From Heterodera schachtii (Eukaryota > Nematoda > Chromadorea > Rhabditida > Heteroderidae), in the NCBI GenBank assembly GCA_023374025.1, contig SIJG01000018.1, positions 1,147,947-1,211,946 on the forward strand: a stretch of 64,000 nt of DNA, in the 5' to 3' direction. The stretch's first letter is position 1. The number at the start of each line of letters is the position of its first letter. Made by a program: the position numbers and the translations under genes. Of the stretch, positions 34,946-46,028 are shown piece by piece. Under the pieces are notes generated by a model. It was not told the DNA's origin. It saw nothing but the letters and a program-made list of their open reading frames with translations, and made no database searches.

Positions 34946-37900
34946 ATGAAACGTCACGACCGTTCCCCTCCCGGCGATGACTTTGTCCCCGCCAGCCATC
35001 GCCGTCGTTTGTCCTTTTCCCACAGCGACTTAAGCGACCCCGGACAGGTCGAAGAGCTGTTCGAACAGTGTCTGGACCAAGTGCTCCGTGGGTTGCACCC
35101 CGTCTCCCGGGACACGGCCATTCGCTTGGCCGCCATTCACTGCTTCGTCCAATTCGGCGAACATCAAAAAGGGGTCGAGCAGTCCATTCGGTGCCGTGCT
35201 CAGTTTAGCCACTGCTAATTTTAAAATTTCGAATTCACAGAGCCTACAAATTGCTGCCGAAAGAGTACACCCACGGGAGAAGTGTCCACTCGCGGGAGCA
35301 CGAGAAAAACATAATTGAGGTCAGCAGAGAATGGCAATTCGCTACTTTCGCAGTGCCATCCCTCCGCCGTCCGTTTGCTTCTGCTCAATGTTTTTTTCCT
35401 TCTTCAGCAGTACCGTAACCTCTCATTTGCGGATGCATTTGCGGCCAAGCGAAAATACTGTGACATTTGCAGGAATTTGCCGACTTACGGAATGATATTT
35501 TTCGAAGTGAAGGAGCCGCAGGGGAACAGTAAAGGAAACGGGTCAAATGCGATAATTAATTAACAGGGGGAGGGCGGGGGGGGGGGGGTTAATGGAGGGT
35601 GCCAAAACAGCGATCGGTTAAGGACTGATCCCGAGACTTTTCGGCGTCAACAAAGACTGTGTGATGAGTGTGGACAAGAAGACTAAGGTTAGTTGTGCTA
35701 AAACGGTTCCCACTTTGCGCTATTAAGGTAGTCAGAAAACTTTGGCCAATGGAGCAAATTCGGAGATGGGCCGCCGGTCCGACCACTTTTAACATTGTCT
35801 GTTTTCTGTTTCTGTCTGTTTCAGTACCGCGTCGCCTTTCGGCGACTTTTACAGGACTTTGGCGACTACCAAGATGGGTATTACTCCGTGCAGACCACCG
35901 AAGGGGGGAAAATAAAGAGTTTACTTGCTGAGTTCGTCGACGTGATCATTTGGAAGAAGAAACTCGTCGACCCATTCGGATTGGAGGGCGACGAAGGTGC
36001 CATTATGATCGAGGACTTTGTGCTTCGGGCCCGTTCTGTGCCGGTGACCTTTGATGACGTAGTCGAAGAGGAGGAGGAGGCGCCGATAATGTCCAAGTCA
36101 CACCCGGCAGCACTGTCCACGCCAACAATTCTGGGACCCAAAGAGCGAATTGTGAATCGGCATGATTCAACGACCAATTAATTGGCACTTTTAAGGCATT
36201 TCCGGCAGATTCGGACCGATTCCCTCGCCCATTTGGCAGTCCATCAGCCACTCTACCCAATGAGTTCCCACGGCAGTTTGACCCATCGGCGCTTCACCCG
36301 CACCAAATGCCGGACGAAGCCCCCAAACTAATGGCACTTCCCGCAAAACCCGAACAATACGACCAATTGCCATTCCAAGAAGCACCGCCAATTGCTACCA
36401 AATGTTTAACTCACTTTTGAACTTCAAAAATCATTTCTGCTTCAGTTACTCCTCCAACTTCTCCGTTTCCACAACAAATTGCGCCCGTTCAATTACGGCC
36501 GAATTTGCCCGATGAGTCACTTTCTCCGCCATTTCCGCCGTTGTCTCATTGTAATTAAAAAGATTTTTTGTAAACGTTTTCTCTTCCCAAGCAGCAATTA
36601 GCCAATTGCCTCCTCCGAAAAACCGTAAATGGCAAAGTGCCGTTCGTCCGCCTTCGGTTTCCGTTTTAACTGAGCAGGAAATTGTCTATGAAATTTCGGT
36701 TGTAAGTGCAAAGGAAATATTCAAAAAATATAATTATATTCTCGACTTTAAGAAGAATGGACAAGCTCATCGCTCCTTCGAACAGTTTTATTCGCAAAAG
36801 CGAAATTTGCAAGGACTGAATGCCGCCATTGGACAGTCCGCGCGAAGAGTGAGCGAAAGCAGCGGCCAATTGGCCAAAGGGCAGCAGCAAATTGCCAATT
36901 TGGCACTGACGGAGGAGCAACGACTGATGGCCGTTCAGTTGGGCGAGGACACAATCCGACACAGGGCGGTGCTGTTCCTGGCCTACACAGCACAGGTGGG
37001 CGGAACAGAAGCGACCAGCAAAGGGATTTTTTGGCCATTAATTAGTTAATTAGCCGAACTTCCCTTTTGACGGTCGTCGAATGGACTTCGGACTTCCAAT
37101 TGCATCCCCAATTTGGCGCGGCTCAAATTGCCGTGGGGGAAGCAGCGGACAATTTGTGCGAATTGGCGCAGTGTTTCCGCGAGTTGTGCGCCCTCCGAAC
37201 GGACGCAATGGAAATGGGCCCACTCGTTCACTCAATTTGCACGGCTTTTATCGACTTGATGAGTTCATTTTTCAAGTCAATGCCAAATTCACTTCAAACA
37301 CTTTCAGCAAAATTAAATCCCGAAAAATGTGAGAAACGGTCGGCCTTTCTTTCCTCGGCCAGTCTCATCGGCGAAAACGCATTCGCTCTTTTGAACGCGC
37401 TAAACGACGCGGAAGAAGCGGAGGAAGAGCACCGCTTTCACGAAGAGATGAACCAGGCCATTCAGCAAGTGGCCAACGGAACGGCCAACCTCGTAGTCCA
37501 GTGAGTTGCTTCTTCTCCCTTACCCCATTTTCATTTTAAGGGCAAAAAGCCTTCCGGCATTATCCATTGACTCGCGAGGAGACAAAGTGATCGAATCGGC
37601 CACAAATGTTGCGCTGTTCACCAGGTGATCGCAAAAGTTACCTTTGCCAGTCAATTAGCGCCTCACTCACTTTGTGATCACTCCCCCCACCCAATTAGTG
37701 AGTTAATTGCCCTCGCCCGAGTGCTCTCCTCCATCATGGCCCACCCGGCATGTCAGAAAAGGGTGAGATGATGCCGATGCAAACATTACTCCCCCACCCT
37801 GAAATACTGATTCGCTCAAAGGTTCAAAATGCCGTTGAAAGAGTGCGAAGCGCAATCCACGAGTTAATTGAACACGCCAAAGCGGACGCCTTCAGCCAAT

Positions 37901-38001
37901 TTGCAGTAACCGGCACGACGGAACACTACGCCAAAATGCAGAAAAACGCATTAGTGGCCGAAGTGGCACTGAAACAATTGTTGGAGCAGACAATGGCATA
38001 A
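34946..38001 (+). CDS. Talin-like protein: FERM F2-F3 plus first rod bundles only
   Basis: Talin couples integrin tails to actin at adhesions. Exons in phase: 34946-35190, 35241-35319, 35408-35528, 35623-35687, 35728-35796, from 35855. F2: GLHPVSRDTAIRLAA, YKLLPKEYT. F3 (integrin-binding PTB fold): RLIPRLFGVNKDCVM, WPMEQIRRWAAGPTTF, DFGDYQDGYYSVQTTEG, DPFGLEGDEGA, near-identical to animal talins. A proline-rich linker (36190-36540) follows, then helical segments matching talin R1-R3 (MNQAIQQVANGTANLVVQAK, ATNVALFTSELIALARV, AHPACQKRVQ). The frame ends at 38001 after about 850 residues, whereas talin is about 2,500. No F0/F1, no long rod and no I/LWEQ actin-binding module is present. Convergent with the next gene, 494 bp away. 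Either a head-only paralogue or a truncated copy. Confidence 0.82.
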
Positions 38002-38494
38002 ATTAGGAGGAGGAAAGGCCAAAGGGAAAAAGACACTGCCGAACTTAATTAGTCAAACCAATAAAGAAATTTGGACTTAAAAAAGGAAGAGCAAATTAAT
38101 TAATGAATTAGCAAATCGAATTTAATAGGCCTTCATTGGACAATTTGAGCAAATTGGGAGAAATTTTAAAAAGCAAAAAAAAAAAAAAGAATAATGTAGA
38201 ACAATTTTATTATATCAACAAAGCGTATAAAAATTCATTCATTCGTACATATGTATATTATTTATTTATTTATTTATTATTATTATTATTTATTATTGCG
38301 TTCAATGGGCTGAGGATTCTTTCTGTGCTTGGGCATGGTTAAGAGATGCCGAGAAATATTTCAATTCATAAAGAAAACATTCTCCGACGCATCCCTTACA
38401 AATAGTCAAACAAAAATTTAAATTAGTGACTGGACAAATGACAGGCTGATGAATGATGATGATGAGCAACTTGAGAAGTCGGCATTGCCCAAGG
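38002..38494. other. Convergent 3' intergenic region
   Basis: AT-rich, with an A run near 38178, a TTAT microsatellite at 38258-38292 and an AATAAAGAAA stretch near 38060 that could serve polyadenylation of the talin-like transcript. Confidence 0.5.
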
Positions 38495-38763
38495 CTATGT
38501 CAGTGCCGTGGCGGTTTGGTGCCGATGGACAATCGTCGAGAATGCACTTTCCCTCTGCTCGACAGTGCCGTTCTCGTCCACGCGTGGCTTTTTCTCGCTT
38601 CCAATTGTGCCATTTTCGGCGTCCTCCTCTTCCTCGTCTTCGTCATCATCCAAAATGACATCGCTAAATTGATTAACTCATATATCCCCCTCTAATCTCC
38701 CTCCACTCACATATTCTCCTCCTCCGCGTCCCCCTCGTTGCTCGTCTGTTCCGTCTCGCTCAT
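38495..38763 (-). CDS. Small acidic protein, 73 residues
   Basis: Two exons, 38763-38711 and 38663-38495, in phase across a 47-nt GT-AG intron. The product starts MSETEQTSNEGDAEEEN, has a run of D/E (VILDDDEDEEEEDAEN) and then a basic patch EKKPRVDENG resembling a nuclear signal. Composition recalls prothymosin-type or histone-chaperone acidic tails, but I do not recognise a family. The ATG lies only 63 bp downstream of the PP2A B'' stop on the same strand and just after a TTAAG that could be a trans-splice acceptor, so the two may form an operon. Confidence 0.55.
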
Positions 38764-38826
38764 TAGTCTTAATCGTCTCCGATCATTTGCGTTAATTAGT
38801 TAATTAATCCCCCTCCCCCCGCCAAT

Positions 38827-41800
38827 TTACAATTCGTATTCGGACAGACAGAACATTTCCCAGTCGCTGAGTTCTTTGTCCTCGTTTGTCTTAATTGGCA
38901 CTTTGGTCTAAGCTTATCCCTAATTGGCACCTTCACAGACGCCCTTTCCCCGTCCGACGATTCTTGATCCACGTATTTGATCCAATTGACAAAAGTGTTG
39001 AAGAAGCGATGGGCCAGCCCTGACCTGAAATGGCAAACAAACAAAATGATTGGGGGAACACCGAAAGTCCCAAATGATCGGTGTTATCGGATCAACACCC
39101 AAAAGGAAAGGCCAACCTCTTCAAGTCCATTCTCGTGACGGAATGACCATTTGCGGGTGAAATGGAATCGAGGAGCTGAAGCAGTTCGATTAAGCGATTA
39201 ATTTTGGAAAAGTGTCTCACTGACATTACAAATTACGTCGCGAAGGGCCAACGTTTCCATTCCCTTAAGCGCAAAGTTATAGGAACTATGAAAAGCCCAA
39301 ACTTTGGCCAGCAGCTTCTGTTCTATCGCTTCATAAAAGTATTCCATTTCATAGAGCGAAATTTGGCCGTCTCCGTCCAAATCGATGCATCGGAACCAAT
39401 ATTCAATGCTTAAGGGACATTTGGATGGAAAACTCGGCACAAATGCCAACAAAAACCTCGTCAGGTGCCTTTTATCTTCCTCGGCAAGCAAAAAACAGAC
39501 GAAATCTGAACATTCGGTCCAATTACATAACTGTCGCCAAATGGACGGACCTTCGAAGCCAATGGTTTCGATGGGCTGTTGCCTAATTGGCCCCGTCGGT
39601 TGCGGCACCGTCCGTTGTTCGGGCGGAGTTCGAATGACGGCAGCGGAGAATATGCGATCGATGATCCGATCGGTCAGAGCCCTGAAAACGAAATGCTTCT
39701 TCATTTTTTGGCGGATAACGTGCCCATTGCAATGTCGGCGCATGTCGTCACGCGAAATGATCATGTCGTGGTCTGAAATTGGCCATTGATTTGGGTTTTT
39801 CTGAATTTGTTTTGCAATTCGCCTGTGTCCAACTCCCAAAATTTGCAGTAAGTGACGTAGAAATGTTCGTAGCTGAAGAAGTCGGTCACCTTCGGTTGTT
39901 CAATTTTCAATCCCTTCAAATGGCACTTCCCCTCACTTTGTTTATGTCCTGCACTTCGTCCAATTTCCGAAAGGTCTAATGGGGCCAATTACCATTAGAC
40001 AATGTTATTATTAAGAAATTCACTTGAAGAAAGTTTGACCGCCTCAGTTCATTGGCTGTGATTCTGCCCGACCACGACCGATTGACGTTCCAAAAGATGC
40101 GCACGATTACCTTTATTAATTGTCATTAACTAATTAATTGGTGCTGCTTCGGTTGAGCATTTGTTGAGGTTTGCCCACCACGTCGGCGTATCTTCCGTAG
40201 AATTGAGGCGCTTCTTTCAGAAAGTGAAGTCCCGGATGAGTCTGCAAAGGCCGTTCGTGTGAGATTTGCTTCGATCCGAACCCACCAAAATGAGATCCAT
40301 CATCATCGGCACAAAGTCCTCGCTGAGAATGTGCCGTTGCTGCTGAGGCGGTGCGTTTGGGTGAGAATGTCTTACGGCACTCAATGTGAAAACAAAGCGA
40401 GAAGCCTCGTCATGGGCTTCGGAGATCATTCTGAAAGAGTGAAGAGCCCATAACCAAAGTGGGCAAACCTTCGAGCAAAAACCAACCTATTCCAATAGAC
40501 ACAGAACTGGTTGAAGTCGACGGAAGCCTCTCGGGTGGCGTTCTCCGCCTTTTCGACACCCTCCGCACTTTCGGTAGAAGTTGATGCCAAAATGGGCGCG
40601 AGGGGTAATCCGTTGGAGGAGCAACACGCGTCGAAGACGGCCCTCTGCCAATTGGGGGGGGGGGGCAATTAGAGAGAGAATGGGGGAGGAGGTGGGGATG
40701 GCACTTTGCAATAGACAGCGAAATTCATTCGTCGGCAGAGTTCGCCAAAGTCGGCCAAGTGAAGCTGAGCATGAGGCCGTGACTCGAACAGTTCGCGAAT
40801 TGCGACCAGCACTCGGTCATTGTCCTCTTTGCTGACCGGCCGACCTGCCGAGAAGTGAAACCTAAAGAGGGGAAGGACAGTCAGTCTCGGCATGTTGGCC
40901 AATGCCAATGCCAACCTCGGCGAAGTTGCCAACATTCCCGCGATTCGCGGCATCGTTTTCCTCCCCTCGTCCCTCTCCTTTCGCTTTTCGCCATTATTTT
41001 CTTCGATTGCTTCTTCTCCAGTGCTTTTCTTTTTGCTCATTCGTTTTGATGTAAATGGTCGGCTTTGAGCCAGAAACAATTGAACTGACGGAGGCGGCGA
41101 TGAATTGGGCGTGGGGCAATTTGATGGAATTGACAACCATCGGGGAGATCAGTCCGTTGGTCAACTGGTGGTGCTGCACCATCGCAGACGGAGCACCACA
41201 GTCACTACTGATCAACCATTATTTTACCGTTTTTTCTCTTACAAATTAGCCCCCCCCCCACCCTCACCCTTTCCTCTCTTTTTCTTATTATCTCTCCTTT
41301 TTCCCCATTTTCTTTTTTCTTTTCTCTCTCTTTCTCTCATTCCCTCTTTCTTACTCACTTCTTTTTCGGCCTTTCCCACTGAATTCGATTTGTCGCCCCT
41401 TTCCTAATTGCATCATTTGGATCAGCGCACCATCTTGGACTTTTGTCGCCACTTGCATTTGACTCTATGGCAGGGTCAACTACGGTTTCCTGTTGAAAAA
41501 TTAAATTGATAAAGACAGAACTCTTTGGTTTTTTAATTTCCCACTGTCACTGCCCTTCCCTTTTAATTTCAATTTCCCCATTCCCTCCCCCCCCCCCCCT
41601 CCCTCTTCTCCCAATTCCCAACCTTTTTAAGCCCACTGTCTTCCCTCTCTCCCCCATTTCCTTCTCAATTTCCTTCCCTCATTTTCCCCCTCCCTTAAAT
41701 GACCTTTGCCCAGATGCGAAATGTGAAATTCACTTCGTCCACTTTCAATCGGTCTATTGGAGAAATATTTTCGGAAGACCTTCGCCACTGATGGGAATTT

Positions 41801-42884
41801 AGCGGTTGCATCGGTGGCAACTCATTGGAGGGCATTGGGAGACAAAGTGCCACTGATGGGGACTTTGTCACGGACCGACTCATGCTCAAACTCCGACTTT
41901 GGTTGCTGCTGCCGGAGACGGATATTCCGCTCCAGCAACTTGTGCCGTCACTCTCTTCCGTCCCCTCCCCCTGCTCCTCTTCTTCCTCTTCCTCATCGTC
42001 TTCCTCCTCATCCTCTTCTTCTTCCTCTTCCTCGTCTTCCTCCTCTTCTTCTTCTTCCTCTTCGTCCCGCTCGCTCTCGTCGTCCCTCTCTTCCTCCTTT
42101 ACTTTTTCTGCTGCTGCTCCATTCACTATCAGCAGATGAATGATCCTCTTCTGCTCTTCTCTGCTGCCCCCCTTTGTATTGCCATTTTTTCTTTCTTCCT
42201 CCTCTCCTCTTCCATCATTGCTTTGTTTTTCCTGTTCTTCCGTTTCCCCTCTTCCTTCTCTTCCTCCTCCTCTTCCTTTGCCTTTGTCCGCGTTGGCGTC
42301 GTTTCTCTTCCGCTTCCGTTTGCCACCCAATTCCATTCTTTCCTCAGCTTCTGAGCTTTTCTCAAAAATTTTGACTTGGGAAACAATGGCCGCCTCGCGC
42401 AAAATTCCTTCTGTGGTGAATATTCCTTCGGAGGCGATGCCGACACCGGAGAATGTGCCAAAACGGACAGTTCAGATAAAGGAGGTGTTGCTCCAACCGG
42501 CGGGGGATTTGCCCTCTCCAAATTGTGCCGAATTGCCTTTGTCAGTGCCAATGTTCCGCTGTCCTTCGCTTTTCTCCGTCCATCCGCCCATTTTTGCTCG
42601 TCCGAATCAAAAAGTTGGCCATTAACTTTTCTCGCTTTGCTTGTCGAGGGCACAGATAAACATGCATTGAGTGGAGCAGACAAATGTAATGCGAATTTGC
42701 GGGTGGCATTGGCATGGAATTCATTTTGGCGAAGTGTTGGCGAAAAGTTTGACATTGGCACGGATGGAAGAAGACGAGGAAAAGAGGAAGGAGGGACAGT
42801 ACCAAAGTCATTCTGCTGGTGATGCTCTTCAAATTGGAGGCTTTTGATGCTTTCATTAGTTTTGGAATAATTCCATCGAGCCAT
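38827..42884 (-). CDS. PP2A regulatory subunit B'' (PPP2R3/PR72 family), EF-hand protein
   Basis: Calcium-sensitive targeting subunit of protein phosphatase 2A; C. elegans RSA-1 is the likely relative. The core (41000-38827) follows human PR72/PR130: [93 protein letters not shown] canonical EF hand follows, [17 protein letters not shown], with ligands D-x-D-G-D-G-x-I-x-x-x-E, then [14 protein letters not shown] and the stop at 38827-38829. The intron 39822-39773 has a GC donor and restores ELDT-DHD exactly. Upstream, 41700-42884 gives long low-complexity exons starting [15 protein letters not shown] and including a glutamate run. They are probably the variable N-terminus, but their junctions to 41040 are not settled. 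Confidence 0.85.
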
Positions 42885-43242
42885 GGCACGCTATGATAAG
42901 GACAAACAGTTGGCGATCAAAGCATGGAAAAGCGAGGAAAACCCATGGACGGATCAATCGAAGGAAAAGGGGGGGAGGGGGGAAATTGATCAAAGGAAAA
43001 GCAAAAGGAAAGGGAAAGGCGGCATTTGAGAGTGATCAGCAGAGAAAGACGAGTGATTGGAAGGAAGAGGAAAATCGGAGAAGGTTTTGCGATAGAAAAG
43101 CACTTGCTAACTGAGAGGAGATGAAAGAAAAAGTGAAGCGAATAAATGGTTTCTTTGGTCCCGAGATATCATAAAAACGCACTAACATATTGAAAAGATA
43201 AAACAACAACAAAAAACGAAAAAGATGAGGAAAAGAGTGGGG

Positions 43243-43274
<32 letters not shown>

Positions 43275-43689
43275 GAGAGAGAGAGAGAGGGAGAGAGAGA
43301 GAGGTGGGGAGAGAAAAAAAGGGAAGCGTGAGAAAAAGAGAAGAGAGAGTGTGGGCAATTTGAAAGAAAAGAAAAAGCAAATCAGCAGCATTATGTTTCA
43401 TTTCAATCCTTTTGATCAACTCTGATCAAACTCCCACACCCCTCCCCTCTCGAACTCTTTGCCTTTGTTTCTCTCTCTCTCTCTCTCTTCCCATTTGTTT
43501 CTCTTCCCCCTCCTCCTCTCTCTCTCTCTCTCTCTTTGGCATTCTCTCCACGATTTGCTGTTTTTAAAAATTTTATATATAAAAAAACAAAGTTACTTTA
43601 ATTGGATTATTGTTAGTTTCTTCCCATATAATTCACGCTTTTGGTTTCAGATTATCATACTTGTGGTTCCTTTACCAAGGAATTCTGAT
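42885..43689. repeat. GA/CT microsatellites between genes
   Basis: GA dinucleotide blocks at 43242-43305 and CT blocks at 43470-43540 separate the PP2A gene from the next minus-strand open frame. Open frames here are simple-sequence artefacts. Confidence 0.85.
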
Positions 43690-45233
43690 TCAGTGACGCA
43701 TTTTCCACTGAACCGCTTTCCGATTACGGCTTTCACGGCTTCCCCCCCCCCCTTCCCCACTTCTTCCCCTCCTTTTTCCCTTCCCTTTTGGTATTTCCTC
43801 ACTTGCCTTTGCTTCATCTTCCCCTTCTCCTTCCTCTTCCGCCATTTGGACATTTATTCGCGGTACGTTCATCCTTCCGTTCCCCGTTTGTCCTGCATTC
43901 GGTCCCCCCATCAGTTTCAAATCCACCGTCGTCCCCCCGCCTCGGCTTTGTCTCCCCCTCGGCCCTACGTCCGGCTTCTCCTTCTCGATCATTCTCAACA
44001 TATTCCCCAGTAAATAGGTCAGCCAATGCCTCCGCCGTTGTTGCAAATTTTGATTCGCAATTCGCTTTTTTTCATTTGGCACACTTTTCGGCGGCAAATT
44101 CATGCTAAGCCCACAACGTGAACAGTTTGAGCTCGGAGTTTGGGGATTTGGTGGGTTCAGCAGGCGACACTGATGCTGCACGGCATCGGCCAAAGAGGCG
44201 GACCGACTCGACTCGGAGGAGCAGCAGGAGGAGGAGGAGATGCCCGAGTCGTTGGCGCACGAGTCGCGCGTTGGAATGGGTGGGGGCGACGCTTTGCGGT
44301 ACGCGTCGTCGGCCTGCCGCTCTCGCGTTTGCTGCTTCGTCGGCTGCCACTTTTTGCGTCTCATCGCCGCCACCCAATTGGGACGGAAAGCTGCCATTGC
44401 GAGCGAAGTGCAGTCGCAGTTCGCTGCTTCCTCCATGTTCGCTGTGTAGCTGGACACAACGGACAGTGCCGACATCCGTCTCAGTGCCGCCTCGTCGTTG
44501 CGCTTCGTTTGCTTATTTGTTCCATTGCCTTGGCCATTATTCGCCCTGCAGAAGTCCGGTCGCTTTTTTCTCAGAATATTTTGCGCTTCTTGGACTTGTC
44601 CGTGGGGTATCCCTCGCGGAATTGGCAAATGTCCCACGGATTTCGGCCGTTCCTTCTGTGCTCGTTGTTCCAGCATTGCCTTTGCATGTTCCAACGGCCT
44701 TTTGGTTGTCCACCGTGCCTCGGACACATTTGTAATAAGTCGGCACAAATTTGGCGGCGGAATTGCCGAACAGCCGTCCGCTGGGATCTTCCGCGTCGCC
44801 AACATCAGCAGGTCCTCGTCAATCACCGGAAATTTGCTGGCCGGCACACTGTTGCGCTGAGAATGGCGCTGCCTTTGGCCGTCTTGGACTCTCCTGCCAA
44901 TCGGACTGAAAGAGACGATCGGTCCGCAATAAAAGGCCAACTCAAAGGCACCGCCGCACCGGTCAAATGGCAAAATGCCAAAACTCGCCTGTTCAGTGCC
45001 CCGAGGCGTCGGGCCGCACTTTTTCTCGCGGCTGGCATCAGCAGAGAGGTGAAGTCGTTCAGCTCTTCCAAGTCGTCCCTCTCCTCGCCCGACTCCGTCT
45101 CGAAGTCCAACTCGCTGATCACAATTGGGGCCCTCCCGCCGGGAGAGGGGAGCATTTTCGAAGGTTTTTCAATTTGAATGGCCAAATGGGACGAAAAAGT
45201 CGGAGCCATCGCTATTGGAATGGCAAAGGCCAA
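43690..45233 (-). CDS. Uncharacterised Ser/Arg-rich protein
   Basis: A minus-strand open frame of about 427 codons (44973-43690) is preceded by another (45233-44823). The first holds DLEELNDFTSLLMPA. The second holds SALSVVSSYTANMEEA, MAAFRPNWVAAMRRKKWQ, NDSGISSSSCCSSESSRSAS and RRRHWLTYLLGNMLRMIE, then glycine-rich, basic sequence. Amino-acid use looks like a real disordered protein and not a shadow. A splice (acceptor near 44906) probably joins the two frames, but I could not close the phase. No family recognised. The opposite strand is also open for long stretches, which lowers confidence. Confidence 0.4.
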
Positions 45234-45976
45234 CAGAAGAAAAGCATCGCTTTGGAGGATTAAAGATTAATGTGCCAAGAATTTGCTAAAAGAGCGATTA
45301 ATAAAAGTAATTAAAGGAGGGAAAAAATTACGGAGTTAAAGGAAATTTGGCATTTTGTACAGCGAAATATGGGGCAGCTCACTTATTATTGAAGTGAAGG
45401 AGCAGATTAAAGTGGAAAATTAGGAGAAAGAGGCAAATGAATGAGGGAACACTCAAATTGGGGAGAGATTGGCAATTGGGGGGGGGGGAGAGGGATGGCA
45501 CAGCTAATGGAAAGACGAGGCGAGAATGGCAACAGGAAAATGCTGAAGGGAAAAGCGGCGGAAAAACGACTCTCGAAGGAAGAACCAAGGGCCATCCTAA
45601 ACCGTAATCCGTGCCATTTTTGTAAGTGGGGGGGGGGACAAATGGCACTTTCCAGCAGCAGTTGTTTAAAACATTCATTTTGCGGAAAACTGTTGAAAAA
45701 CCTAATGAATGAAAATATTTTTGAAAAAGTGCACCCAATGGCAATTGTTTGTTGGAGAAGGGGGGGGGGGGGGGGAGAAAGAACAGGGAAAAGAGAGAGG
45801 GGAAAAGAGAGAGGGGGAGAGGAGAGAGAGAGGGAAAAGAGAGAGGGAAAAAGAGAGAGGGTTATAGAGGAGAGGAAAAGAGAGAAGTGATATTGAGAGA
45901 AGAGAGGGGGAAAGATAAAGGAAGGAGAGAGAGGGTGCAATAAGCCAATAGAAGGCGGAAATTGATGGAGGAGGGG

Positions 45977-46028
<52 letters not shown>

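Noticed and set aside
34946..38001. HIP1R/Sla2-type protein instead of talin
   Set aside because: The F3 segment DFGDYQDGYYSVQTTEG and the FGLEGDE motif are talin-specific, and there is no ANTH or I/LWEQ domain.
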